In this document: positions 44,163 to 52,533 of the stretch, one piece after another
Numbering within the stretch: position 1 is the first letter of the stretch
How the letters are laid out: each line of letters opens with the position of its first letter
Source: an uncultured Bacteroidota bacterium
GTDB taxonomy: Bacteria > Bacteroidota > Bacteroidia > UKL13-3
Reading direction: 5' to 3'
Assembly: GCA_903850915.1 (NCBI GenBank)
Contig: CAINMV010000024.1
Location: 23,577 to 87,576, forward strand
Length of the DNA: 64,000 nucleotides
Notes under the pieces: generated by a model
Database searches by the model: none
What the model was told of the DNA's origin: nothing
Seen by the model: the letters and a program-made list of their open reading frames with translations, nothing else
Position numbers and translations under genes: made by a program

Positions 44163-47100
44163 ATGTTTAGACACATTTTAATAAAACTTATACTGCTTTT
44201 ATGCATGGTGAATACCATGCAAGCGCAAGTAATTGAAAACTTCAGCGACGGTGATTTCACGACTAATCCTATTTGGTCTGGCGATATCGCAAATTGGAAA
44301 GTAGTTAATAATCAGCTTAATAGCAATGCTCCAACCACCTCAGCTCAAACCTTTTTAACTACCTTTAATTCACTGGCGCAAAACACCCAATGGGAGTTTA
44401 CGGTTAACTTAAAGTTTGCCACCTCTTCAGCCAATTATACAGATATCTTCTTAATTAGCGATTCATTAAATTTACTAGGCCAAAATTCAGGTTTCTTTGT
44501 TCGGGTAGGTAATACCGCCGATGAAATAAGCTTGTACAGAAAAGATGGCCCCAACTCAGTGAAAATAATTGATGGATTGGATGGCCGTGTGAGCAGCACA
44601 ACTACTAATTTATTTCGTATAAAGATAACACGCACTCCTGATTTTGAATTCAAATTATATGATGATATTAGTGGCACTGGAAGTAGTTTTAACTTAGAAG
44701 GCAGTGTTGTTGATTCCACTTATCTTAGCACTTTTGGGTTTGGATTTCTTCTGAAGTACTCTTCTGCTAATATTCAGAAATTCTTCTTCGATGATATTCA
44801 TATATCAACTATTATTAACGATACGACACCGCCTATATTAGATAGTATTTGGGCGGAAGACAGCTTTAGCTGTGTGCTTAAGTTTAATGAAGCAATCGAC
44901 ACCATTTCCGGCTTCAATCTATCCAACTACGATTGCAATGGAACTAATATCCCTACAAGTATTCAACGCTATAAAAACTCCGTTAATGAAATTATTTTAC
45001 ACTTTCCCATTGCTTTTAAATCCAAACAATTACAAGTTATTGCAACATATAATATTCGAGATGCAGGCGGCAATAAATTAAACTATGCTTCTAAATCATT
45101 CCGATATGTCAACATTCAATCTGGAGACCTTGTTATTAATGAAATCTTCGCGGATCCTTCTCCAACAATTGGCCTGCCCGCTTATGAATTTGTCGAACTT
45201 TGGAATACGTCAGGCGTTGATTTAAACCTGCTTGGCGTAAAAATCACCGATGGTACAAGTATGGCATCTTTCCCTGAATATATTTTGCCACGCGATAGTT
45301 TTATTATTGTAAGTTCTATTTCTTCAGCAAACTGCTATAGCAAATTTGGAAATAGCATTATCCTCAGTAGTTTTCCTTCCTTAAACAACGATGCTGAGCA
45401 TTTGCAATTATTAAATTTAACCAATACCGTTTTGGACGATGTAGGCTACAACCTAAGCTCCTACAATAACATTTTAAAAGCCGATGGTGGATGGACATTA
45501 GAACTGATTAACCCAAACAATAGATGTAAAAACAATTACAATTGGACAGCGAGTAACAATAGCATTTTAGGTGGAACACCAGGAATGTTGAATTCCGTTT
45601 TTGACTTAAATGCAGATACTGTGGCTCCAAAAGTTAGAGCTTTCACCCTAATAAATGACACTTCGGCTTGGCTCGTATTCAGCACAGTAATGGATAGCAA
45701 CACCGTTGCGCAAATAACGATTAATAGTTCAACTAATATCCACTCAAAACTGATAATAAACAATAATGCCGATAGCTTGTATTTGACTTTTGATGGACTT
45801 ATAAACCAAGCCGAATATAGCTTCAGCTTTAGTAAAGCATATAGTTGTAATGGTATAAAAATGCCTTCAAGTATCTTTTCCTTTCGGTTTGATAAGGCGC
45901 TTATTGCAGCATTTAACGATATTGTAATTACAGAAATTTTAGTAAACCCATTAACTGGCATTAGCCTCCCCAACAGCCAATATGTTGAATTAAAAAACAG
46001 AAGCTACCACTCGGTGAATTTAAAAGGCATGCGATTAACCGATGGAGCCACAACGGCAACCTTACCCGATTTTAAATTATTGAGGGATAGCATCATTGTA
46101 ATTGCCCCTGCCTCAAAAGCAAATGAATTTGCCTCTAAAACTTACGCCACTTTATTCATTACTTCATTTCCCTATCTTAATACCGATAAAGACCAATTAA
46201 TTTTAAAAGACAGCAATGATCGTGTAATAAATGCAATGCATTACGACATTAAAACTCTTAACAATTCCTCTAAATCTAATGGAGGGTGGAGTATTGAAAT
46301 CACGGATGTAAACAATAGTTGTATAAATTTAGGAAATTGGAATTATAGCATTGATCCCAATGGCGGCACACCTGGAAAACCCAATTCATCACAGGCAACG
46401 ATAAACGACGTATCTGTTCCTAATTTAATTCGAGGATATACCAAAGCTCGCAACGAAATTATTCTAATTTTCAGTAAGAGTATTGATTTAATTCCCTCCT
46501 CGCTTGCTTTTAAGTTACAATCCAACCCTTCATTGCCACAAAACTTTGAGACGCGCTATCATCAAAACAACTTAAATGAAATTTCACTTTTATTTCCAAA
46601 TGATGTGTTACCTGATGATATTATTTTTTCATTAAACATCAACAGTTTTATGGATTGTGGAGGCCATGAAATTGACTCCACCTTGCTTCAACTTGGATAT
46701 CCAAGTATCCCAAGCTATGGTGATATAGCAATAAATGAAATATTATTTAACGCTGCTGCTTATGGTAGCGAATTTATTGAACTGTACAATACTAGTTCAA
46801 AAATTTTCGACCTCAATAATACAGCATTAAGTTGTTTTAGCAAAAGCGGAAACACTATGGGCATGAACTTAGCAAGCGATATTACTTGGCAATTATTACC
46901 CGGGCAGTATGTTGCCATTGCAACAAATAGCAATGATATTGTAACTCGGTACCGTTGCCCATCGCCTCAGTCGATATTTACTTCATCCGTTTGGAAAACA
47001 CTTGATGATGACTCCGGCTTGGTTGTTATTGCTACGCTGAATAATTTGGAGGCCATCGACTCCGCCTATTTTTCTAAACGCTGGCATCATCCATTTATTG

Positions 47101-47558
47101 CAAATGATGAGGGCGTGAGTTTGGAACGGGTGCATTATTTAAGAGACGGAAAAATTAGGAGCTCTTGGCTTTCTGCATCCTCCAATGTTGGCTATGCTAC
47201 TCCCGGATATCAAAACTCTAAATTTAGCAATAAACCATTAGATCCTGATTTTGTAAGCATAAGCAAATTGTATTTTACACCCGACAATGATGGCTTCGAA
47301 GATGAGCTAAACTTTATAATAACATTGCCTTCTGAAAATTACGCTATTAATATTACTATTTATGACATCAATGGCAATGAAATAAAAAGACTCGCACAAA
47401 ATGATATTGCCGGCATAACTAACTTTTATGTTTGGGATGGAAGAAATGCCAACGGCAATATATCTAATGTCGGACATTATATTTTATACATCCAGGCCAC
47501 TGACAAGCAAGGAAAAGCGCAGATAAAAAAAGAAGTAATTGATTTGTTAATGCGGTAA
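44163..47558 (+). CDS. Large surface protein with three lamin-tail domains and a gliding-type C-terminal domain
   Basis: The 1131-residue protein has a signal peptide (about 1-22, ending TMQAQ), a concanavalin-like N-terminal domain (about 25-220), and Ig-like segments alternating with three lamin-tail domains. These start at DLVINEIFADP, DIVITEILVNP and DIAINEILFNA and contain FVELWNTSG, YVELKNRSY and FIELYNTSS. The C-terminal domain (LYFTPDNDGFEDELNF ... FYVWDGRNANGN ... HYILYIQA) resembles the type B or FlgD-like signal of T9SS proteins. No catalytic motif was found. The ATG at 44163 is preferred over the TTG at 44103 because of the signal peptide and upstream box. Confidence 0.82.
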   Translation: MFRHILIKLILLLCMVNTMQAQVIENFSDGDFTTNPIWSGDIANWKVVNNQLNSNAPTTSAQTFLTTFNSLAQNTQWEFTVNLKFATSSANYTDIFLISDSLNLLGQNSGFFVRVGNTADEISLYRKDGPNSVKIIDGLDGRVSSTTTNLFRIKITRTPDFEFKLYDDISGTGSSFNLEGSVVDSTYLSTFGFGFLLKYSSANIQKFFFDDIHISTIINDTTPPILDSIWAEDSFSCVLKFNEAIDTISGFNLSNYDCNGTNIPTSIQRYKNSVNEIILHFPIAFKSKQLQVIATYNIRDAGGNKLNYASKSFRYVNIQSGDLVINEIFADPSPTIGLPAYEFVELWNTSGVDLNLLGVKITDGTSMASFPEYILPRDSFIIVSSISSANCYSKFGNSIILSSFPSLNNDAEHLQLLNLTNTVLDDVGYNLSSYNNILKADGGWTLELINPNNRCKNNYNWTASNNSILGGTPGMLNSVFDLNADTVAPKVRAFTLINDTSAWLVFSTVMDSNTVAQITINSSTNIHSKLIINNNADSLYLTFDGLINQAEYSFSFSKAYSCNGIKMPSSIFSFRFDKALIAAFNDIVITEILVNPLTGISLPNSQYVELKNRSYHSVNLKGMRLTDGATTATLPDFKLLRDSIIVIAPASKANEFASKTYATLFITSFPYLNTDKDQLILKDSNDRVINAMHYDIKTLNNSSKSNGGWSIEITDVNNSCINLGNWNYSIDPNGGTPGKPNSSQATINDVSVPNLIRGYTKARNEIILIFSKSIDLIPSSLAFKLQSNPSLPQNFETRYHQNNLNEISLLFPNDVLPDDIIFSLNINSFMDCGGHEIDSTLLQLGYPSIPSYGDIAINEILFNAAAYGSEFIELYNTSSKIFDLNNTALSCFSKSGNTMGMNLASDITWQLLPGQYVAIATNSNDIVTRYRCPSPQSIFTSSVWKTLDDDSGLVVIATLNNLEAIDSAYFSKRWHHPFIANDEGVSLERVHYLRDGKIRSSWLSASSNVGYATPGYQNSKFSNKPLDPDFVSISKLYFTPDNDGFEDELNFIITLPSENYAINITIYDINGNEIKRLAQNDIAGITNFYVWDGRNANGNISNVGHYILYIQATDKQGKAQIKKEVIDLLMR

Positions 47559-47603
47559 TATTTAGCGACTCAAAGTTACCATTCGCCTTTTAAGAAGAAT
47601 ATT

Positions 47604-48296
47604 TTACCCTTGATCTGTTCCATCGAGCAAATCTGGGCGAATCTTTTGCGTTTTTAATATCGCTTGTTCCTGCAGCCACTCTTCGATAAGTTTGTGGTTA
47701 CCGTTAAGTAACACCTCAGGCACAAGCCAACCTTTATAATCTGCCGGGCGGGTATAAACAGGAGGACTTAGAAGATCGTCTTGAAAGGAGTCTGTAAGCG
47801 CAGATGTCGCATCACTAATTGCCCCGGGAATAAGGCGAACAATGGCGTCCACAAGCATTGCTGCAGGAAGCTCACCGCCGCTTAACACAAAATCACCGAT
47901 TGAAATTTCCTTCGTAATAAATTGATCTCGCACACGCTGGTCGATTCCCTTATAATGCCCACAGAGAAGAATATAATTAGAGCCTAATGAAAGCGAGTTT
48001 ACATTCGATTGTTTCAATACTGGCGCGTCTGGGCAGAGGTAAATAACTTCATCGTAATTGCGTTCACTTTTTAATTTTGCAATACAATCGTCTATAGGCT
48101 GAATCATCATAACCATTCCTGCTGCGCCGCCAAATGGATAATCATCGGCTTGCTTCTGTTTGGATGTAGAATAGTCGCGAAGATTATGAATATGAATTTC
48201 CACCAAGCCCTTATCCAGTGCTCGTTTCACAATACTATGTGCGAAGGGGCCTTCGAGCAGTTGTGGGTGCAGGGTAAGAATATCGAAACGAATCAA
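47604..48296 (-). CDS. trmD: tRNA (guanine-37-N1)-methyltransferase
   Basis: Methylates G37 next to the anticodon to prevent frameshifting. The 230-residue SPOUT-fold protein has [20 protein letters not shown] at the N-terminus, [30 protein letters not shown], and the knot segment [18 protein letters not shown], all diagnostic for TrmD. Length is normal. It converges with the lamin-tail protein gene, 45 nt away. It is separated from the usual rimM/rplS neighbours. Confidence 0.95.
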   Translation of the reverse strand: MIRFDILTLHPQLLEGPFAHSIVKRALDKGLVEIHIHNLRDYSTSKQKQADDYPFGGAAGMVMMIQPIDDCIAKLKSERNYDEVIYLCPDAPVLKQSNVNSLSLGSNYILLCGHYKGIDQRVRDQFITKEISIGDFVLSGGELPAAMLVDAIVRLIPGAISDATSALTDSFQDDLLSPPVYTRPADYKGWLVPEVLLNGNHKLIEEWLQEQAILKTQKIRPDLLDGTDQG

Positions 48297-48354
48297 GGCT
48301 TGAAATTAAAAAATTACAATTGAACTATATCGGCAAGTAAAGATTAGTGTTTGA

Positions 48355-49365
48355 CTATTTTTTCTTGAGCGCTAATATGCTAAAATCGGTATCTTCTTTC
48401 TTTATTGTATTCACCAAAGTGCCGAGCGCCGTAATTTCCATTTTCACCACATCTTCTGGCTGCAGCCATTGCGGCTTAAACCCTTTATCAACAAGCAGTG
48501 CAGTGCCATTTAGCTCTAGAAAACATCCAGTTCCCACAGTTCCACTTCCAATAACATCTCCAGGTAAAATATCAGCTCCGTATGCACAACGCTCCAATAT
48601 CTCGGCAAAAGTCCAATCCATATCCGCGGTATTGCCTTCAGATACCAATACATCATTTACCCAACATTTCATCCCAAGGTTATATGCATTACCCACATGA
48701 TTTTCTTTAGCAGGAACTTTAAATGTTTCCAATTCATCGGGTGTAACAAATATCGGACCTATTACCGTACTAAAATCTTTTCCCTTAGCAGGGCCTAAAT
48801 TTAGGAGCATCTCTTCCATTTGCAAAGTACGCGCACTCATATCATTCATTATCATATACCCTGCGATATGCGCATCTGCATCAGCAGCTTTAATATTTCT
48901 ACCTTTCTTGCCAACAACAATTGCCACTTCCAGTTCAAAATCTAGTTTCTGAAAATGGTCTGGCATGCAGCAAATTTCACCCGGACCTTGAATGGCATTA
49001 TGATTGGTGAAATAAAAAATTGGATATTGATCAAATTCAGGAATCATGGGCACGCCACGGTTTCTTCTCGCGGCTGCTACGTGTTGCCTAAAAGCATAGC
49101 CATCGCGGCAGCTCGTTGGATTTGGGATAGGCGCAAGAAGCTGGGGGTATAAATCAGGGTAAGCAACGCCGTCTGCTTTAATGACACCAGAAATTAAATC
49201 TTTCTCCGTTTCACGAACAACAGAGAGACCTTCATCGCCCAGTTGAAGCAGTTCCAGTAGTGAATTTGGGATTCTAGAGTTAAGCGCATTTAAACTATAA
49301 ACTGTTTCATCAATAAGAATCCCTAGTTGTGGCTGTTGATTTTTAAGAAAAGTTACTAATTTCAT
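48355..49365 (-). CDS. Fumarylacetoacetate hydrolase-family protein
   Basis: The 336-residue protein has an N-terminal segment (MKLVTFLKNQQPQLG) and the FAH catalytic domain (about 120-320): LDFELEVAIVVGKKGRNI with metal-binding Glu residues, YMIMNDMSARTLQ, GKDFSTVIGP and DVIGSGTVGTG. The family hydrolyses or isomerises acylpyruvates and related keto acids, for example in tyrosine degradation. The long N-terminal domain resembles fumarylacetoacetase-like enzymes of heterotrophs. The substrate is not deducible, and no aromatic degradation genes flank it. Confidence 0.86.
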   Translation of the reverse strand: MKLVTFLKNQQPQLGILIDETVYSLNALNSRIPNSLLELLQLGDEGLSVVRETEKDLISGVIKADGVAYPDLYPQLLAPIPNPTSCRDGYAFRQHVAAARRNRGVPMIPEFDQYPIFYFTNHNAIQGPGEICCMPDHFQKLDFELEVAIVVGKKGRNIKAADADAHIAGYMIMNDMSARTLQMEEMLLNLGPAKGKDFSTVIGPIFVTPDELETFKVPAKENHVGNAYNLGMKCWVNDVLVSEGNTADMDWTFAEILERCAYGADILPGDVIGSGTVGTGCFLELNGTALLVDKGFKPQWLQPEDVVKMEITALGTLVNTIKKEDTDFSILALKKK

Positions 49366-49419
49366 TATATTGAAAAAATCGTGAAATGACTATTAAAAGG
49401 TTGAGATTAAAAGAAAATG

Positions 49420-49653
49420 CTAAACCGCTTCCACGGCAAGAATTTCAGGTACGGCCTTCATAATTGCTTGTTCAATCCCGGCCTTCATGGTCATTTTACT
49501 TAAATCGCAAGTACTGCAAGTTCCGAGAAGTTTAATTTTAACAAGCATATCGCTTGTAACATCTACAATCTGAGCATCCCCACCATCTGCTTTCAAAAAA
49601 GGACGCATGGTATCAAGAGCCTGCTGCACTCTGAAAGTTAATTCTTGGTTCAT
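49420..49653 (-). CDS. NifU C-terminal-domain iron-sulfur scaffold protein
   Basis: A 77-residue protein made of a single NifU C-terminal domain, with PFLKADGGDAQIV and the cluster-binding pair GTCSTCDLS (Cys46, Cys49). Such proteins (Nfu type) carry [4Fe-4S] clusters to target enzymes. A TACTTTTG box ends 4 nt before its ATG, so it probably has its own leaderless transcript although it lies 54 nt upstream of the FAH gene on the same strand. Confidence 0.9.
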   Translation of the reverse strand: MNQELTFRVQQALDTMRPFLKADGGDAQIVDVTSDMLVKIKLLGTCSTCDLSKMTMKAGIEQAIMKAVPEILAVEAV

Positions 49654-49657
49654 AACG

Positions 49658-49665
49658 CAAAAGTA
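49658..49665 (-). promoter_or_regulatory. Minus-7 box TACTTTTG for the NifU-like gene
   Basis: The minus-strand TACTTTTG ends 4 nt before the ATG at 49653. Confidence 0.5.
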
Positions 49666-49794
49666 AGGTTAAATTGAGAAAAATAACGAAAAATATGCAT
49701 CATTAGTAATTATGATTTACATCAGAAATTTATCTAAATTGTTGCATTTAGATTGCGCAACAGAAGGCGTTATTCCTTTTTGATGAAATATAAT

Positions 49795-50007
49795 TTAGAC
49801 GATGTTAATTTTTTTGTTTTCGAATTCGATGGTATCCCCTGGTATTAACTTTGCTCTTTTACGGAACTCTACCAAACCATTTCGTTTTATAAACCCTTCG
49901 GTGATAAGCATACCAGCTTGACCGCCCGATTCAGCAATGCCGATTATTTTAAGCAATGCCATTAGCTCAATAAATTCACCTTTTATTTTAAACTCCATTT
50001 TGTTCAA
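49795..50007 (-). CDS. Small S4-domain RNA-binding protein (YbcJ-like)
   Basis: A 70-residue protein that is a lone S4 domain: IELMALLKIIGIAESGGQAGMLI, then VEFRKRAKLIPGDTIEF. It matches the YbcJ/RNA-binding S4 group, which may bind structured RNA or the ribosome. A second ATG (49998) lies 9 nt downstream, and the family often starts with MEF, so it may be the true start. A TATTTTTG box lies 9 nt upstream of the longer start. Confidence 0.82.
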   Translation of the reverse strand: MNKMEFKIKGEFIELMALLKIIGIAESGGQAGMLITEGFIKRNGLVEFRKRAKLIPGDTIEFENKKINIV

Positions 50008-50016
50008 GATTCAAGG

Positions 50017-50024
50017 CAAAAATA
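50017..50024 (-). promoter_or_regulatory. Minus-7 box TATTTTTG for the S4-domain gene
   Basis: The minus-strand TATTTTTG ends 9 nt before ATG 50007, or 18 nt before ATG 49998. Confidence 0.4.
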
Positions 50025-50080
50025 AACCATTCTCATGGATTGGTTTGAACTTTATTTTCAAATAAAGAGAAGCAAAAAGC

Positions 50081-50791
50081 CTAATTAATTTGCTTTTCAA
50101 TTTCCGCCTTGTTCAAAAACCCTGTATTTGTGAAGGTTAGCACTTTATTTTTATAAAGTTGAATTACTGGCAAGCCGTCAATTTTCAACTCTTGACAAAG
50201 TGCTTTATTATCATCAACGTTTATACCAATTACCTGTACTTTATCCTGCATATCCATAGCAATCTCGTCCAAATAAGGTTTCATTTTTTTACATGGAACA
50301 CACCAATCGGCGTAGAAATCTATCAGAACTATTTTGTTAGTGTTTAAAAGAGCTTCAAACTGCGCTTTCGTCATACCCGCCAATTCACTTTTAATTACTG
50401 TTGTTTCAGGCAATCCTGCGGCTCGCCATTTCATCATTCCTCCACTCAACTCATAAACTTCTAGAAAGCCATCAGAGCGCATTTTATTTGCTGCAGCTTC
50501 GCTTCGTCCGCCGCTTAAACAATACACAAAAACTGGTTTTGATTTATCCAATTTCAATACTTGATTTTGAAAATCATCACTATTCCAATTAAAATTAAGT
50601 GCATCTAACAGGTGACCCTTTTCAAATTCACCTGGCGTTCGCACATCTACAATTTGTGCCGCCTTGGTTTGTTTAAGCTTATCCGCAAAAGCATCTGCTA
50701 ATAAGGAGCCTCCGACTTTTGTTTGCCCATTTGAGCAACTATTAAATAATAAAATAGCTGTGGTAAGTAAAAATAAAAAATATGATTTCAT
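50081..50791 (-). CDS. Rhodanese-thioredoxin fusion lipoprotein
   Basis: The 236-residue protein has a lipoprotein signal (LLFNSCSNGQ, Cys19), a rhodanese domain (about 30-130) with active loop VYCLSGGRSEAA (Cys91) and a thioredoxin domain (about 140-236) with ADWCVPCKKM (Cys164, Cys167). The fusion suggests that a persulfide formed on the rhodanese Cys is reduced by the attached thioredoxin, on the envelope side of the membrane. The start is ATG 50791, which gives the lipoprotein signal. It is the last gene of the sulfur operon, 63 nt after trxA. Confidence 0.87.
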   Translation of the reverse strand: MKSYFLFLLTTAILLFNSCSNGQTKVGGSLLADAFADKLKQTKAAQIVDVRTPGEFEKGHLLDALNFNWNSDDFQNQVLKLDKSKPVFVYCLSGGRSEAAANKMRSDGFLEVYELSGGMMKWRAAGLPETTVIKSELAGMTKAQFEALLNTNKIVLIDFYADWCVPCKKMKPYLDEIAMDMQDKVQVIGINVDDNKALCQELKIDGLPVIQLYKNKVLTFTNTGFLNKAEIEKQIN

Positions 50792-50854
50792 GCTTTGAAA
50801 AATAATATTGTTCCTTTTGTATTTCCTTAGATGAACGAACAATTGATTTGAATT

Positions 50855-51151
50855 TTAAATATTTAAATTGATAATTTCCTCCAGCTGTCGGGCTTGCATC
50901 ACCCCTGATTGGCGCCATAATACTTTACCTTGTTTAAATAACATTAGTGTTGGAACGCCTTGTATTTTATAGGTTGACGCTACTTCTTGATTTTTATCTA
51001 CATCAATTTTATAAATACTTGCTTTATCGCCTACCCTTTTTTTAAGGTCGTCTAAAATAGGTTTCATCATTTTGCATGGGCCACACCATTCAGCTGAAAA
51101 GTCGATGAGTACCGGTTTGTCAGCGTTGATTAATTCTGAAAAAGATGCCAT
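50855..51151 (-). CDS. Thioredoxin
   Basis: A 98-residue cytoplasmic thioredoxin with [13 protein letters not shown] (Cys23, Cys26) and [11 protein letters not shown] holding the cis-proline. It is one of at least three thioredoxin-fold proteins in the window. Its position between the small membrane protein and the rhodanese-thioredoxin fusion suggests it recycles persulfidated rhodanese cysteines. The general housekeeping thioredoxin is probably elsewhere in the genome. Confidence 0.93.
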   Translation of the reverse strand: MASFSELINADKPVLIDFSAEWCGPCKMMKPILDDLKKRVGDKASIYKIDVDKNQEVASTYKIQGVPTLMLFKQGKVLWRQSGVMQARQLEEIINLNI

Positions 51152-51152
51152 A

Positions 51153-51410
51153 TTACTTTTGTGTTATTTCTTCAAATTCTAAATTTTTCGTGTCATTGGC
51201 TTTTTCGGGTATCGTCTGTTTCTGATAATTAGGCGTGTAGCAGCTACCTGAAGCGCATCCAAAACCAAACAAACCCATAGCAGCAAAATACCCTCCAAAG
51301 ACAACAGCCACAAACTGCTTTTCGAGCACCGATTGAATAATTACCATCATGCCCATGCCAAGAAACATAAACCGTTGAATGGTCCAACCCTTTAATAGCC
51401 TTTGTTTCAT
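51153..51410 (-). CDS. Small DUF2892-like membrane protein with GCASGSC motif
   Basis: An 85-residue protein with two hydrophobic segments (about 12-28 and 33-50) followed directly by [10 protein letters not shown] (Cys52, Cys57) and a charged tail. The membrane part resembles the YgaP/DUF2892 group, but the similarity is weak. The GC-x-SG-x-C motif also appears in the neighbouring DUF6132-like protein, as GCSSGTC. Gene overlap is tight: it starts 2 nt after the rhodanese stop and ends 1 nt before trxA begins. A role as a membrane thiol or persulfide acceptor is inferred from context only. Confidence 0.65.
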   Translation of the reverse strand: MKQRLLKGWTIQRFMFLGMGMMVIIQSVLEKQFVAVVFGGYFAAMGLFGFGCASGSCYTPNYQKQTIPEKANDTKNLEFEEITQK

Positions 51411-51412
51411 AA

Positions 51413-51727
51413 TTAATTAATTTTATTTTGTAAGCTTACCCAAGCACCTCCGTTATGAACATCCGTGAAACCCTTTGAACGCAATAAGTTTTTTGCAGAA
51501 GCGCTGCGCATACCAGAGGCACAACAGGTTATCACCGGTTTGTCTTTCTTTAATTTCGAAATGTTAGCGTCCAAAGTGTCTAATGGGATATTGAGGGACC
51601 CTCTAATATGCCCTCCTTGAAATTCACTTTTCGTACGAACATCGATAATAGTTGCCCCTTGTTGCATCAACTCTTTATAGTTGACCGATGGGCCGAAACC
51701 CAATAATTTTTTTATTGTATTGATCAT
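51413..51727 (-). CDS. Single-domain rhodanese
   Basis: A 104-residue rhodanese with the N-terminal DVRTKSEFQGGHIRGSLNIPL block and active loop ITCCASGMRSASA, in which Cys69 fits the catalytic position and Cys68 precedes it. Both this protein and the adjacent 87-residue one end in NGGxW, so they look like a recent duplication. It is cytoplasmic, with no signal peptide. It probably carries sulfane sulfur between the MBL protein and the thioredoxins. Confidence 0.9.
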   Translation of the reverse strand: MINTIKKLLGFGPSVNYKELMQQGATIIDVRTKSEFQGGHIRGSLNIPLDTLDANISKLKKDKPVITCCASGMRSASAKNLLRSKGFTDVHNGGAWVSLQNKIN

Positions 51728-51732
51728 AATTT

Positions 51733-51996
51733 TTATACCGTTTGATAGTTATAATTCACATCGATCCAACTTCCTCCATTGGAGCAATCTATTCCAAGCG
51801 ACTTTAAATAGCCTGTTGCTTGCGCACTGCGAGCTCCACTTGCGCAACAAAGTACTAAAGGTTGCTCAAGTAAATTTATTTCTTGCAGTCGTTGTTGTAA
51901 TTCCTGTAAAGGAATATTAATGCTGCCTGCAACATGGCCACCTATAAATTCCATCGGCGTGCGCACATCTATGATTGTTGGCTTTTTATTTTCCAT
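51733..51996 (-). CDS. Single-domain rhodanese
   Basis: An 87-residue rhodanese, paralogous to its neighbour, with DVRTPMEFIGGHVAGSINIPL and LVLCCASGARSAQA (Cys51 catalytic) and NGGSWIDV near the end. It is one of the shortest rhodanese forms. Tandem position and matching active loops suggest duplication within the operon. Confidence 0.9.
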   Translation of the reverse strand: MENKKPTIIDVRTPMEFIGGHVAGSINIPLQELQQRLQEINLLEQPLVLCCASGARSAQATGYLKSLGIDCSNGGSWIDVNYNYQTV

Positions 51997-52016
51997 TGTA
52001 TTGCTTAAATTATTTT

Positions 52017-52265
52017 TTATTGACCTTTATAACTTTTTAGTTTCACTAATAATCCATTCTCCATTGTTGCCTCAGGATAACCTAATTCGCTTAACTTAAT
52101 TGAGATTTCTGCTCTAGTAATCCCCTCATAAGTTACCGTTACAAGATCTGTCTCATGAAAGGCCTCAACGTTCTTCACCCCTTCAAGTTTAATAATTTCA
52201 TTTTTAATTGTGGCGACGCAACCTCCACATTTCACATTAGCGACCTTTAAATCCTCAGTGATCAT
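52017..52265 (-). CDS. Heavy-metal-associated (HMA) domain protein
   Basis: An 82-residue protein with the HMA metal-binding loop VKCGGCVATI (Cys13, Cys16), then IKLEGVKNVEAFHE and ELGYPEATMENG. Similar small proteins bind Cu(I), Hg(II) or related soft metals. Here it lies among rhodaneses, so it may instead handle cysteine persulfide or copper-sulfur species. No copper ATPase is nearby. The ligand is not determined. Confidence 0.85.
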   Translation of the reverse strand: MITEDLKVANVKCGGCVATIKNEIIKLEGVKNVEAFHETDLVTVTYEGITRAEISIKLSELGYPEATMENGLLVKLKSYKGQ

Positions 52266-52305
52266 AAAATTAGAAAATATTTACACCTTTTTAATTAAAT
52301 ATTTA

Positions 52306-52530
52306 TTACTTATAATTTTCAATTTGTTTTTCTTGGGTAAGCTCATTCTTTTCTTCTTTTTTAAACATATTAAAAAATAGTCCACCCATCAAAGCGCCAT
52401 AGAGGCTGCTATTTAATGGCTTTGAAGTTATGGGGCATGTACCGGATGAACACCCTACATAATAATAATACAGGGAACCGCCCAAGGCTCCTAGCATTAT
52501 TCCGATAATCGTAAGTTGGTATTTTTTCAT
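52306..52530 (-). CDS. DUF6132-like small membrane protein with GCSSGTC motif
   Basis: A 74-residue protein with an N-terminal hydrophobic segment (about 7-25), then YVGCSSGTCPITSKP (Cys27, Cys32), a second hydrophobic segment (about 42-57) and a charged tail. It matches the DUF6132 pattern, whose function is unknown. The motif GC-x-SG-x-C is also found in the 85-residue protein at 51153. It lies 3 nt after the MBL gene's stop, so the two are probably co-translated. Confidence 0.72.
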   Translation of the reverse strand: MKKYQLTIIGIMLGALGGSLYYYYVGCSSGTCPITSKPLNSSLYGALMGGLFFNMFKKEEKNELTQEKQIENYK

Positions 52531-52533
52531 TTT

